Shown: positions 8,327 to 17,329 of the stretch, one piece after another
Layout: each line of letters starts with the position of its first letter
How positions within the stretch are numbered: the first letter of the stretch is position 1
NCBI GenBank assembly: GCA_007132465.1
Contig: SLOP01000005.1
Span: 22,115-86,114 of the forward strand
DNA from: Candidatus Izemoplasma sp.
GTDB lineage: Bacteria; Bacillota_I; Bacilli_A; Izemoplasmatales; Izemoplasmataceae
Reading direction: 5' to 3'
DNA length: 64,000 bases
Notes under the pieces: model-generated
The model's database searches: none
The model's input: the letters and a program-made list of their open reading frames with translations, nothing else
Told to the model about the DNA's origin: nothing
Translations under genes and position numbers: made by a program

Positions 8327-8974
8327 ATGCGACTGAGGCCGGTGAAACACGCAAGCGATACCATTGAGAAACATCCTGAACGAATCACGTTGATCGATCG
8401 CGAAGAAACCATCGCACTCGATGACGTGTTTTCGACATTGCAACCTTTGGTGCTGGAAATCGGTGCCGGCAAAGGCCAATTTTGTCACGCGCTCGCTTCG
8501 TTGAGGCCCGACCTTAACGTGCTCGCGGTTGAGAAATTCGACAGCGTCATCATTCGCGCGCTTGAAAAACAGCTTGACGATCCGCGGTCGAATTTGCATT
8601 TGGTTCGCACTGACGCTGAAAAACTTGTTGACTGCCTCAAACCCCACAGCGTACAAACCATCTACTTGAATTTTTCCGACCCTTGGCCCAAAGCACGCCA
8701 TGAAAAACGCCGATTGACCCACCCGCGTTTTTTAGCGATGTATCGGACGTTGCTTAAGCCTGGTGGCACACTGGAGTTCAAAACCGATAACCGAGGTCTC
8801 TTTGAGTACAGCCTAAAAACCTTGTTTGAATCAGGCCTTGAGCTCTCCGACGTTTCACTTGATTTACACGCTGACGCACCTGAAGACAACATCATGACCG
8901 AATTCGAAGCCCGTTATGGCGAAGACGGTCCAATCTATACACTAATCGCAACCTTCAAGGAGGAAAACGCATGA
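8327..8974 (+). CDS. trmB: tRNA (guanine-N7-)-methyltransferase
   Basis: A SAM-dependent methyltransferase of 215 residues that makes m7G46 in tRNA variable loops. The SAM-binding motif LEIGAGKGQF is at about residues 43-52, and the TrmB signature NFSDPWPKARHEKRRLT at about 114-130 carries the catalytic aspartate. The length matches Bacillus TrmB. The ribosome-binding site is weak (GGTGAT). The stop overlaps the start of the following M42 peptidase by 4 bp (ATGA), so they are cotranscribed. Confidence 0.95.
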   Translation: MRLRPVKHASDTIEKHPERITLIDREETIALDDVFSTLQPLVLEIGAGKGQFCHALASLRPDLNVLAVEKFDSVIIRALEKQLDDPRSNLHLVRTDAEKLVDCLKPHSVQTIYLNFSDPWPKARHEKRRLTHPRFLAMYRTLLKPGGTLEFKTDNRGLFEYSLKTLFESGLELSDVSLDLHADAPEDNIMTEFEARYGEDGPIYTLIATFKEENA

Positions 8975-10032
8975 AAAAGCTTTACCGCAACCTGGTGAAT
9001 ATTCCGGGCGCTCCTAGTTTCGAGAGGCACGTCAAAGGGTACATGAGACAAGAGATGCAAAAGCACACCAATACGATTATCGAAGATAAACTAGGCTCGA
9101 TATTCGGGGTGCTCAACGAAAACTCGGATGGCCCGCGCGTGATGATGGCTGGCCACATGGACGAAGTTGGCGGCATGGTCACCGGCATCACCAAAGAAGG
9201 CCTCGTGAAAATGATTTCACTCGGTGGCATGAAAGGCGACGTCTACTTGTCGCAACACATGATTATCTACACCGATGAGCTTGATGAAATACCCGGCATC
9301 ACAGCGTCAAAACCGCCACATTTAACCAAAGGAAAAAAAGAAGACACCGTGAAATTTGATGAGTTGTTGCTCGATGTGGGTGCCGATTCCAAAGAGCACG
9401 CGGAAGAACTCGGCGTCAAGATCGGCCAACAAGTCATTTCTAAAAACGACTTTGTCGTGACAAAAGATGGAAAGAAGTTCATCGCAAAGGCTTGGGATGA
9501 CCGCATTGGCTGTGGCATGGCCCTTGAGCTGCTCGAAGCGATGAAAAACGAGCAACTGGACTGTTCGCTTTACGCCGGCGCGACCGTGCAAGAAGAAGTT
9601 GGTTTGCGTGGTGCGGCCACTGCCGCCGGTCTTGTTAAGCCGGACATCTTCTTGGCCGTTGACGCATCGCCTTGCGCCGATTCCTTCGGTGGCGATGAAA
9701 TCAGCGGCAAATTAAACGAAGGATTCCTTATGCGCTTTTACGACCCTAATGCCATCATGCATCGAGGCATGAAAGATTACATCGAAAAACTCGCCGACAA
9801 ACACAACATCAAGTATCAATACTATCAATCGAAAGGCGGCACCGACGCCGCGCGCATCCAGCTTGCCGAAAGCGGTGTCCTCGTCGCCACCATCGGCATG
9901 CCCGCGCGCTACATCCACTCGACCACCTCGATGATTCACGAAAACGACTATAAAGCGGTAAAAGCAATGCTTTTCACCCTAGTGAAGTCGTTCAATAAGG
10001 ATACCTACGAACAAATCAAGTCCAACGTATAA
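8971..10032 (+). CDS. M42-family glutamyl/deblocking aminopeptidase
   Basis: A 353-residue cocatalytic metalloaminopeptidase of the M42 family (PepA/FrvX/YsdC group), forming large cytoplasmic tetrahedral complexes in relatives. Metal ligands expected for the family are visible: His in MAGHMDEVGG, Asp in KAWDDRIGCG, Glu pair in VQEEVGLRGA, Asp in AVDASP, and a late His in ARYIHSTTSM. AAGGAGG sits upstream of the ATG, inside the end of trmB. Substrate preference (Glu/Asp, Leu or general) cannot be told from the sequence. It probably trims peptides from import or proteasome-like turnover to amino acids. Confidence 0.92.
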   Translation: MKKLYRNLVNIPGAPSFERHVKGYMRQEMQKHTNTIIEDKLGSIFGVLNENSDGPRVMMAGHMDEVGGMVTGITKEGLVKMISLGGMKGDVYLSQHMIIYTDELDEIPGITASKPPHLTKGKKEDTVKFDELLLDVGADSKEHAEELGVKIGQQVISKNDFVVTKDGKKFIAKAWDDRIGCGMALELLEAMKNEQLDCSLYAGATVQEEVGLRGAATAAGLVKPDIFLAVDASPCADSFGGDEISGKLNEGFLMRFYDPNAIMHRGMKDYIEKLADKHNIKYQYYQSKGGTDAARIQLAESGVLVATIGMPARYIHSTTSMIHENDYKAVKAMLFTLVKSFNKDTYEQIKSNV

Positions 10033-10093
10033 CCCTTCATATCGTCCACAATATGGGACCCTAACGGGCCTAAAATTAAAGGAGATATAATTC

Positions 10094-10708
10094 ATGCAAA
10101 AAGAAAGAGTTCAAGAAATGACGTTTCTAGCTATGTTCATCGCCATCATCGTGACCATGGCACTCATCCCGAACATCGGTTTCCTCGTATGGATTCCCGG
10201 CTTCGGCGGCACCACGCTTCATATTCCCGTCATCATCGGGACGCTATACGGCGGCATACGCTTTGGTAGAGGAACCCTTCACGGGGGTCTGAAATACGGC
10301 ATCATTTTCGGCCTTGTCTTCGGCGTGTTCTCGATGATTGTCGCGTTTCAGTTCGGCGTCGTTGTGTTTCAAAACCCGTTCGTGGCGATTGTGCCACGAG
10401 TGATTTTCGGTGCACTCATCTGGTATATCTTCATGGGGATGAAACGCCTCTTTGACAACAACATCGTGTACGTGTCATTGACGTTTTTGTTGGCGACGCT
10501 TGCGCACACGATTATCGTGATTAGCGCGGTCATTTTGTCGGCTGGCTTCTACCGTGAAATGGTCGGCGATTTCGCCAATGTCTTAATCGGTGTGATGCCG
10601 CTTAACGGCACCATTGAAATCACCTTGGCCGTCCTCATTGGCGGCGGCGTTACCATCCGGCTGCTTGCGAGTGAATACTTCAATCCTCCTAGCACCGAGA
10701 ACGAATAA
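10094..10708 (+). CDS. ECF transporter S component, probably for pantothenate
   Basis: A 204-residue integral membrane protein with about five to six hydrophobic helices and the small-residue-rich pattern of energy-coupling-factor substrate-binding (S) subunits: an N-terminal MTFLAMFIAIIVTMALIP, then IGTLYGGIRFGRG and PRVIFGALIW. S components bind one vitamin and dock on a shared EcfA/EcfA'/EcfT module encoded elsewhere. The direct downstream neighbour is type III pantothenate kinase (30 bp away), so pantothenate is the likely substrate; this is guilt by association. The start ATG has AAAGGAGAT upstream. The 61-bp gap before it holds no terminator, so it may be in one operon with trmB. Confidence 0.75.
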   Translation: MQKERVQEMTFLAMFIAIIVTMALIPNIGFLVWIPGFGGTTLHIPVIIGTLYGGIRFGRGTLHGGLKYGIIFGLVFGVFSMIVAFQFGVVVFQNPFVAIVPRVIFGALIWYIFMGMKRLFDNNIVYVSLTFLLATLAHTIIVISAVILSAGFYREMVGDFANVLIGVMPLNGTIEITLAVLIGGGVTIRLLASEYFNPPSTENE

Positions 10709-10737
10709 TCCACGACACAAGGAAGTGAGGGCATGCC

Positions 10738-11484
10738 ATGCGACTATACATCGACATCGGCAACTCCAACATTGTCATCGGAAAAGGCCTCGACACAATT
10801 AAGGAAACCTACCGATACACCACCGACCCGGACAAATCGAGCGACGAATATTACGCGATGCTCAAGCATCTCTTCGACGACGTCGAAGCCGTCATCATCG
10901 CCAGTGTCGTCCCGCAAGTCAATGCCGCATTTAAGACGTTTTTGGTGCGCTATTTTGGCATCGTGCCAACGTTTGTCGGTCCCGGTGTCAAAACCGGTGT
11001 GAAAATCAAGACTGACAACCCTAAGGAAGTCGGTGCAGACCTCGTCGCCGGCGCAGCTGGCGCGATGTCGCATTACGGGGACACGGCGATTGTCATTGAC
11101 ATGGGCACGGCAACGACCATCAGCTTTATCGGTGACAAAGAACTCAAAGGTGTGGCGATCACGCTCGGACTCGACAGCGCCAAAAACTGTTTGGTATCGC
11201 GCACGTCAAAACTGCTTCAGTTTGAGTTTGAGGAACCTAAAGATGTGCTTGGGACGAACACCGTCGATGCCCTTAATGCAGGCCTGGTTCTCGGCCATGC
11301 GTTTCAGATTATCGGCATGGTCAACAACATTCGAAGCCGCCATCAAGCGCCTGATGCTCCGGTAATCATCACGGGTGGCGCCAGCCGCTTCATCGAAGGC
11401 ATCGTTCCCGATGCCTACCGTTTCGACGAACACCTTGTACTCAAAGGCCTTATCGCCATTCATCACCGTAACCAAAAGGCGTAA
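10738..11484 (+). CDS. coaX: Type III pantothenate kinase
   Basis: Catalyses ATP-dependent phosphorylation of pantothenate, the first step of CoA synthesis. The 248-residue protein shows the ASKHA-fold motifs of CoaX: DIGNSN near the N-terminus, GADLVAGAAGA around residues 99-109, IDMGTATT around 121-128, and a late ITGGAS. Type III kinases are not inhibited by CoA and often need a monovalent cation. The segment GVAITLGLDSAKN replaces the more usual GGxIxPG loop. A GGAAGTGAGG ribosome-binding site precedes the ATG. It works with the upstream S component and with coaE (16718-17329). Confidence 0.93.
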   Translation: MRLYIDIGNSNIVIGKGLDTIKETYRYTTDPDKSSDEYYAMLKHLFDDVEAVIIASVVPQVNAAFKTFLVRYFGIVPTFVGPGVKTGVKIKTDNPKEVGADLVAGAAGAMSHYGDTAIVIDMGTATTISFIGDKELKGVAITLGLDSAKNCLVSRTSKLLQFEFEEPKDVLGTNTVDALNAGLVLGHAFQIIGMVNNIRSRHQAPDAPVIITGGASRFIEGIVPDAYRFDEHLVLKGLIAIHHRNQKA

Positions 11485-11491
11485 TCACGCG

Positions 11492-11520
11492 TTGACAAAC
11501 GTGTAGCAAAAAACTATAAT
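11492..11520 (+). promoter_or_regulatory. Strong promoter of acpP
   Basis: Consensus TTGACA (11492-11497) and TATAAT (11515-11520) with a 17-bp spacer, the best sigma-A promoter in the window, fitting an abundant product. Confidence 0.9.
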
Positions 11521-11548
11521 AGTAGAATAACGGACGAAGGAGTGGAGT

Positions 11549-11776
11549 ATGGTGTTTGAAAAGGTACGTGCGATCATCGCCGAAGAACTCGGCATCGAAG
11601 AAGAAGAAATTACCTTAGAATCTGATCTTGCCGACGATCTCGGGGCAGATTCGCTCGACGCCGTCGAACTGATCATGGAGATTGAACAGGAATTCGACGT
11701 GGAAATCGACGACAGCGCAGCGCAAAACATCAAGACCGTCAAAGACATCGTCGACTACCTGGAAAACATTGCGTAA
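11549..11776 (+). CDS. acpP: Acyl carrier protein
   Basis: A 75-residue acidic four-helix carrier protein. S35 in [10 protein letters not shown] is the attachment site of 4'-phosphopantetheine, derived from CoA. It carries acyl chains for phospholipid synthesis through PlsX and, where present, FAS II. The gene is monocistronic with its own consensus promoter, AAGGAGTGG ribosome-binding site and terminator. In many Bacillota acpP lies between fabG and rnc; here plsX abuts rnc and acpP stands alone about 44 kb away. Confidence 0.97.
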   Translation: MVFEKVRAIIAEELGIEEEEITLESDLADDLGADSLDAVELIMEIEQEFDVEIDDSAAQNIKTVKDIVDYLENIA

Positions 11777-11797
11777 CGCAAGGTAAAAAGGCACCAA

Positions 11798-11828
11798 ATA
11801 CCCGATTGTTCTATCGGGTATTTTTTTT
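11798..11828 (+). terminator. Terminator after acpP
   Basis: ATACCCGAT pairs with ATCGGGTAT around a 6-nt loop, followed by eight or more T. Confidence 0.92.
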
Positions 11829-11892
11829 CTTTTATGCGCAACTATGATACAATAAATCTACACCGCATGCGCGTGACGATGGGAGACAACCG

Positions 11893-14499
11893 ATGAAGAA
11901 ATTATTGCTGATTGACGGCTCGAACGTGATGTTTCGCGCCTATTATGCAACCGCCTATTCAGGCAATTTAATGCAAAATTCGAAGGGCGAATACACGAAT
12001 GCCGTCTATGGGCTCGCCAACATGTTGGGTGGCATTGCCAACGAAACGTTTACTCATGCCATCATTGCTTTTGATAAAGGCAAGAAAACCTTTCGCCACC
12101 AAGACTTCGAAGACTACAAAGCCAAACGTAAACCGATGCCTGAAGAATTTAAGAGCCAATTGCCGAAGATTCGCGACATCATCGATCGTTTCGGTTTTTT
12201 TCAATATGAACGCGAGGACGTTGAAGCCGATGATATTATCGCTTCGCTCGCTACCACGTACTACGACGATTTCGACGACATCGAAATCATCTCCAACGAC
12301 AAGGATTTGTTCCAACTGTTGAACAAGAAAGTATCGATTCGCCTCTCTAAACGCGGCATTCAACCGGAAAAACGTTACCGTGAAGCGGACTTAAAAGAAG
12401 AAATGGGACTCAAACCTCACCAGATTCCCGACCTCAAAGGGCTGATGGGAGACAGTTCCGATAACCTTCCCGGCATTCCCGGGGTGGGTGAAAAGACCGC
12501 GCTCAAGCTTTTGCACGAGTACGGTAGTGTCGAAAAACTGCTTGAACATCAAAACGAACTCAAAGGTAAACTCAAAGAACGCGTTGAACACAACAGCAAA
12601 CAAGCGCTCATGTGTAAGCGCTTAGCCACGGTCATCACCGACGCCACGTTTGAATTTTCGCTCGATGACCTTTGTTATCGTGGCATCGATAAACAAGCCC
12701 TCGCCGCGTTTTACCAAGACATGGAGTTTCATTCGATGATACGCAGGCTTAATGTCGAAACGGAAACCGCCGACACAACCTTAACAAAAATCACACGAGC
12801 AGATGCGGCGCATTTCGATGATGAAAACATCCTTGTTTGTGAACGCTTTGGCGAGAACTACCACCACGCTGAAGGCCTCGCATTTGCATGGAAAAACACA
12901 AAGGGTGCGTATTGGATGCCTTACCAAGAAGCGTTGAATGACGACGTGTTCGTGCGTTTTCTCGCTGATGAAAAAGCCCAAAAGACAACCTTTGACATCA
13001 AAGCGTTGGACGTTTTGTTGGCACGTGCGGACCGCATCGTGCGTGGTGTCGCGTTTGACGCTTTGCTCGCCGCGTACGTCATCAATCCCGCCTACACGAC
13101 CGAAGACTTCAAAGTGGTGGTCGAACACTTTGGTGTGCACGCCGTGCCTTACCGTGACCTCGTGTATGGCAAGGGAGCGAAACTAGAAAAACCTGATAAC
13201 GATACCCTCGTCGACTACATGGCCAGCCAACTCGAAGCCTTGGCAATCGTCCGACCGGTGATGGAGCAGCAGCTTGAAGAACAAGACCAGATGACGCTTT
13301 ACGCCGATGTCGAACTGCCGCTTGCCCGCACCTTGGCGTGCATGGAAAAAACCGGCATTCGCATGGACGTCAAGGCGCTCGATCAGCTTGAGTCGATGCT
13401 CGATGAGAACATTGCCGCCGTGACTGCACGCGTGCATGAGCACGCCGGAGAGTCGTTCAACGTCGGAAGCCCTAAGCAACTCGGCGATATTCTTTTTGAG
13501 AAGCTGAAATTGCCGGCACATAAGCGCTCAAAAACCGGCTACTCGACCAGCGTTGACGTGCTTGAAAAGCTGCGCGATAAACACCCGATTATTGAAGATG
13601 TCATGCATTACCGACGGTTGACAAAAATGCAATCGACATACGTTCGAGGTTTGCATGAAGCCATCGCCGATGATGGCAAAATTCACACCATCTACAAACA
13701 AGCGTTAACGCGCACCGGTCGACTATCCAGCATCGAACCGAACTTGCAAAACATCCCTATCCGCACCGACTTGGGTCGACAAATTCGCAAGGTCTTCATC
13801 CCCGAAGAAGGCGACACGTTGATGGCGGCTGACTACTCACAAATCGAGCTTCGTGTGCTCGCTCACATGGCTGAGGAGAAGCACATGATTCACGCCTTTG
13901 AACAAGACGAAGACATCCACACAGCCACAGCTCGTGAACTGTTTGACGTCGAACGCGTCACCGCCGATAGGCGACGCATCGCCAAAGCCGTCAACTTCGG
14001 CATCATCTATGGCCAAAGTGCGTGGAGCTTATCCGATGACCTAGGCATTTCTATGAACGAAGCCAAAACTTTTATCGAGCGATACTACAGACGTTTCCCG
14101 GGCATCGCTAAGTTCATGGACGGCATCATCCACCATGCGGAAAAGCACGGATATGTGACCACGTTGATGAACCGTCGCCGTTACATCCCCGAACTTGAAA
14201 GTTCAATCTACGCACAACGTGAGTTTGGTAAACGCACCGCGATGAACGCGCCAATTCAGGGCACCGCAGCGGACATCATCAAACGTGCGATGGTTGAGAT
14301 AGACCACGCCATGCGAGCGAAGCACATGCGCTCCACCCTGGTTTTACAAATTCATGATGAACTCGTGTTTAACGTGGTACCAGAAGAAACCAAAGCAATG
14401 CGAGCACTCATCCGCGATGTGATGGAAAACGCCTTTAAACTCAAGGCGCCTTTGCGTGTTGATCTCGCCGAAGGGGATAACCTCAATGACGCCAAGTGA
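11893..14499 (+). CDS. polA: DNA polymerase I
   Basis: An 868-residue family A polymerase for gap filling and RNA primer removal. The N-terminal ~300 residues are the 5'-3' exonuclease/flap domain (LLIDGSNVMFRAYYA; EADDIIA; SNDKDLFQL; GDSSDNLPGIPGVG). The middle region keeps the fold of a 3'-5' exonuclease but shows no DxE ligand pair, so proofreading is probably lost, as in Bacillus and Thermus enzymes. The polymerase domain has motif A AADYSQIELRVLAHM, motif B RRIAKAVNFGIIYG and motif C LQIHDELVF. A probable -10 TACAAT is at 11848-11853 without a good -35. It heads a cluster ending with dnaI. Confidence 0.96.
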   Translation: MKKLLLIDGSNVMFRAYYATAYSGNLMQNSKGEYTNAVYGLANMLGGIANETFTHAIIAFDKGKKTFRHQDFEDYKAKRKPMPEEFKSQLPKIRDIIDRFGFFQYEREDVEADDIIASLATTYYDDFDDIEIISNDKDLFQLLNKKVSIRLSKRGIQPEKRYREADLKEEMGLKPHQIPDLKGLMGDSSDNLPGIPGVGEKTALKLLHEYGSVEKLLEHQNELKGKLKERVEHNSKQALMCKRLATVITDATFEFSLDDLCYRGIDKQALAAFYQDMEFHSMIRRLNVETETADTTLTKITRADAAHFDDENILVCERFGENYHHAEGLAFAWKNTKGAYWMPYQEALNDDVFVRFLADEKAQKTTFDIKALDVLLARADRIVRGVAFDALLAAYVINPAYTTEDFKVVVEHFGVHAVPYRDLVYGKGAKLEKPDNDTLVDYMASQLEALAIVRPVMEQQLEEQDQMTLYADVELPLARTLACMEKTGIRMDVKALDQLESMLDENIAAVTARVHEHAGESFNVGSPKQLGDILFEKLKLPAHKRSKTGYSTSVDVLEKLRDKHPIIEDVMHYRRLTKMQSTYVRGLHEAIADDGKIHTIYKQALTRTGRLSSIEPNLQNIPIRTDLGRQIRKVFIPEEGDTLMAADYSQIELRVLAHMAEEKHMIHAFEQDEDIHTATARELFDVERVTADRRRIAKAVNFGIIYGQSAWSLSDDLGISMNEAKTFIERYYRRFPGIAKFMDGIIHHAEKHGYVTTLMNRRRYIPELESSIYAQREFGKRTAMNAPIQGTAADIIKRAMVEIDHAMRAKHMRSTLVLQIHDELVFNVVPEETKAMRALIRDVMENAFKLKAPLRVDLAEGDNLNDAK

Positions 14500-15388
14500 A
14501 CCCAAGACGATGAGCCGTTCCATCGAACGCGTGATGCACAAAAGTTTTGCGGCCAACTTCGGACTCGTGATTCTCAAGGTCGTCGGCGGGTTTTGGTTTA
14601 AGAGCACCGCGCTCATTGCCGATGGTGTGCATTCGCTTTCTGATTTGCTCAGCGACGTGTTTGTGATTGTTGGCATTCGCCATAGCGCCAAACCAGCTGA
14701 TAAAGAACACCCGGTCGGCCACGGCAAATTTCAGTACGTCTTGAGCCTCTTCATCGGGGTTTCGATTTTGTTTCTTGCCTACCAACTCATCATGCGCGCC
14801 GTGGACTTGGTGAATGCCGATCCGGTGGTGCCGAGTCTGTATGGGTTGGTGGTGGTCGGGATGGTCGTGACCACAAAATGGTGGCTGTCTCGTTACATTT
14901 TGAGTCGCGGGAAAACGTACGATTCGTCTGTGCTCACGGCCAGCGGCACTGAATCGTTGACCGATGTCGCCAGCAGCGTCGTGGTGTTGTTTGGGATTGT
15001 GTTGAGCGTTACAGGAGCTCACTTCGACATCGCTTGGCTGCGCTACGGGGACAACGTCGCCGCGTTTCTGATTGCCTTGTTGATTATCAAAATTGGTTTT
15101 CAGATTATCTACGATGCCATCCAGTACTTAATGGGCAAACAAGCCTCAGAAGCCGTGCTCAATGCGACCCGTGAACGCGCCGAACACATCAGCGGTGTTC
15201 AGGGCATCGACAAGCTTGAAATGATTACGTACGGTCATTATTATCAGGTTATCATCGACATACGCGTTGATGGCAGGCTGTCGGTGGCCAAAGGCCACGA
15301 CATCGCCAGCGCCGTCAAAACTGTGCTTAAAGAAGATAAAAAAATATCGCACGTCACCGTGCACGTCAATCCGGAGGTGGAAAGATGA
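14486..15388 (+). CDS. Cation diffusion facilitator (CDF) metal transporter
   Basis: A 300-residue membrane antiporter of the CDF family, which moves Zn, Fe, Mn or Co out of the cell in exchange for protons. About six transmembrane helices precede a cytoplasmic metal-sensing domain from residue ~210. The second-helix metal site reads H49-SLS-D53, and the family loop HPVGHGKFQYV follows. In the fifth helix the usual HxxxD or DxxxD reads E156-SLT-D160, which is unusual, so the metal cannot be assigned. The chosen ATG has AAGGGG upstream and overlaps polA by 14 bp, indicating coupling; an upstream in-frame start at 14456 lies deeper in polA and lacks a better site. Confidence 0.88.
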   Translation: MTPSEPKTMSRSIERVMHKSFAANFGLVILKVVGGFWFKSTALIADGVHSLSDLLSDVFVIVGIRHSAKPADKEHPVGHGKFQYVLSLFIGVSILFLAYQLIMRAVDLVNADPVVPSLYGLVVVGMVVTTKWWLSRYILSRGKTYDSSVLTASGTESLTDVASSVVVLFGIVLSVTGAHFDIAWLRYGDNVAAFLIALLIIKIGFQIIYDAIQYLMGKQASEAVLNATRERAEHISGVQGIDKLEMITYGHYYQVIIDIRVDGRLSVAKGHDIASAVKTVLKEDKKISHVTVHVNPEVER

Positions 15389-15882
15389 GTTTATTGTTGA
15401 AACGGAAAAGCATTCGTCAGTTTAAGTCGAAGCCGGTCGCTGAAGAAGCGATCACAGCGATGCTTCAAAGCGCCATGCAAGCCCCCTCGGCACGTAACCA
15501 ACAACCGTGGGAGTTTGTTGTCATCAAACGCCGCGACATACTCGATCAGTTGAGTGAAACAAAAGGCGGAGCCAAACCACTCGCCACCGCGCCGTTGGGA
15601 ATTTTACTGTTGATGCGCGAAGATGTCGGCGCGCCATCCATGCGCCCACAAGACATGGCGGCAGCCACGCAAAACCTGCTCTTAGAAGCGGCAAACCTCA
15701 GCTTAGGTGCAGTCTGGATCGGCGTGTATCCACGCGAGGAAACCATGGACAAGGTTCGGGCCATCATTACCGTGCCCAAACACCTGCTTCCCTTTGCGAT
15801 TGTGGCCATCGGTCATCCAGACCAATCGACCAACGTTGAGACGTTACGTTACGACGAAAAGCGCATCCGGGTGATTGAGTAA
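15385..15882 (+). CDS. Nitroreductase-family flavoprotein
   Basis: A 165-residue FMN-dependent oxidoreductase of the small nitroreductase family. RKSIRQF at the N-terminus and APSARNQQPWEFVV are the FMN-contacting segments, and NLLLEAANLSLGAVWIGVYP forms the dimer and cofactor core. Members reduce quinones, nitro-compounds or flavins with NAD(P)H; the physiological substrate is not predictable. The start overlaps the CDF transporter stop by 4 bp (ATGA) with GGAGG before it, and its stop overlaps mutM by one base (TAATG). Confidence 0.9.
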   Translation: MSLLLKRKSIRQFKSKPVAEEAITAMLQSAMQAPSARNQQPWEFVVIKRRDILDQLSETKGGAKPLATAPLGILLLMREDVGAPSMRPQDMAAATQNLLLEAANLSLGAVWIGVYPREETMDKVRAIITVPKHLLPFAIVAIGHPDQSTNVETLRYDEKRIRVIE

Positions 15883-16703
15883 TGCCCGAATTGCCCGAGG
15901 TTGAAACCGTGCGGCGCACGCTTGCGCCGCACGTCATCGGGCGCACGTTCACCAAGGCGGATGTCAAGCATGTGCCCATGGTCCGGCCCCACACGCCTAG
16001 TGAGTTTTCTAAGGCGCTTGCGGGACAGACCGTGAACACCATCAACCGCCTTGGTAAATATTTGATTTTCGAGCTCGATACCCTTGCCCTAATCGTGCAT
16101 CTACGCATGGAGGGCAAGTTCTTTCTCGGGGATAAAAACGCGCCAGTTCGCTCTCACGAACACGTGCGGTATCACTTTAACGATGGGGGTTCGCTCATCT
16201 ATGATGACGTTCGCAAGTTCGGCACACACACGCTCAAACCGCTCGCGACTCACCGTGAGACCCCACCGCTTTCAACCCTGGGATTAGAACCCGGTGACCC
16301 AATGCTTGATGTGGATTACCTAATAAGCAAGCTAACCACAACGCGCACGATCAAAAGCGCGTTGCTTGATCAATCAATCATCCTTGGACTTGGTAACATT
16401 TATGTCGACGAAGTCTGCTTTTGTGCTAAAATAAGACCGACAACCCGTGCTCATCGATTGACCAAAACGTCTGTACATAGGCTTATTGAATGCGCGACGA
16501 GCGTCATCGCTCACGCGGTGGCGTTAGGGGGGTCTTCCATCCGCAGCTACACCGATTCGCTCGGCGTGAGTGGCCGATTTCAAAACGAACTCAATGTCCA
16601 CTTGCGAGAAGGCGAACCCTGTCTTGTGTGTGGTGAAACCATCAAGAAAATCCGTGTCGCCGGCCGTGGCACCTATTATTGTCGGCGTTGTCAAAAGGCT
16701 TGA
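15882..16703 (+). CDS. mutM: Formamidopyrimidine-DNA glycosylase (MutM/Fpg)
   Basis: Bifunctional base-excision repair enzyme that removes 8-oxoguanine and formamidopyrimidines and nicks the abasic site. The mature N-terminus PELPEVETVRR gives catalytic P1 and E2 after Met removal. The lysine in RLGKYLIF is the conserved active-site Lys. A helix-two-turn-helix region (LGLGNIYVDEV) and a C-terminal zinc finger (CLVC...YYCRRC) are complete. At 273 residues it is standard length. Its position between polA and coaE is the same as in Bacillus. Confidence 0.96.
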   Translation: MPELPEVETVRRTLAPHVIGRTFTKADVKHVPMVRPHTPSEFSKALAGQTVNTINRLGKYLIFELDTLALIVHLRMEGKFFLGDKNAPVRSHEHVRYHFNDGGSLIYDDVRKFGTHTLKPLATHRETPPLSTLGLEPGDPMLDVDYLISKLTTTRTIKSALLDQSIILGLGNIYVDEVCFCAKIRPTTRAHRLTKTSVHRLIECATSVIAHAVALGGSSIRSYTDSLGVSGRFQNELNVHLREGEPCLVCGETIKKIRVAGRGTYYCRRCQKA

Positions 16704-16717
16704 AAGCGAGGGATTAC

Positions 16718-17329
16718 ATGACTATCCTAATCGGACTCACCGGCGGCATCGCCACCGGCAAATCCACGGTATCAAACATGTTCAACGCAGCAAACATCCC
16801 CGTCGTCGACGCCGATGCCATCGCCAAAGATGTGGTTGAGAACGATGAAGAGATTTACGATGCGATTGTCGACGCGTTTGGTGAGGACGTGCTCGCCACC
16901 GACAACACCATCAACCGGAACACACTTGCCAAACGCATCTTCGGCGACGACGCTGCCCGCAAGACGTTGAACGCCATTGTCCACCCGAAAGTTATCGACC
17001 GCATCAACACTGAGGTCGACCATCTGCGCAAACTTAACCATGAGTTCATCGTGGTCGATGCACCGCTGTTGTTTGAGGCCGGTCTGGACAAATCCGTTGA
17101 CGTGACAGTGTTTGTCTATGCGCGACAAAAAGATCAGCTTGATCGCATCACTGCGCGCGATGGCATCGACAAGGTGTACGCTTTGAAGAAAATCAAAGCG
17201 CAGTTTCCGTTGTCCAAAAAACGTGAACTCGCCGATTATACCATTGATAACTCCAAAAGCATCCTCGACACCAAACGTGCGTTCACACGCACTCTGGAAG
17301 CCATCAAACGAAAGGCGGCCTCGCAGTGA
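16718..17329 (+). CDS. coaE: Dephospho-CoA kinase
   Basis: Final step of CoA synthesis: phosphorylation of the ribose 3'-OH of dephospho-CoA. The 203-residue protein has the P-loop GGIATGKST at residues 8-16, the substrate motif VVDADAIAKDVV, and VVDAPLLFEAGLD in the core. The ATG at 16718 follows AGCGAGGG; an in-frame ATG at 16679 would lie inside mutM and lengthen the protein beyond the family N-terminus. The last codon overlaps the GTG start of dnaB (GTGA). It complements coaX at 10738-11484. Confidence 0.96.
   Translation: MTILIGLTGGIATGKSTVSNMFNAANIPVVDADAIAKDVVENDEEIYDAIVDAFGEDVLATDNTINRNTLAKRIFGDDAARKTLNAIVHPKVIDRINTEVDHLRKLNHEFIVVDAPLLFEAGLDKSVDVTVFVYARQKDQLDRITARDGIDKVYALKKIKAQFPLSKKRELADYTIDNSKSILDTKRAFTRTLEAIKRKAASQ

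Noticed and set aside
10033..10093. Possible riboswitch before the ECF S component
   Set aside because: Only 61 bp with a short CATAT/ATATG repeat; too small for known classes and no terminator or start-site sequestration visible.
11840..11860. A full promoter for polA
   Set aside because: TACAAT at 11848-11853 is a fair -10, but no -35 fits at 16-18 bp except part of the acpP terminator T-run; mentioned only in the polA entry.
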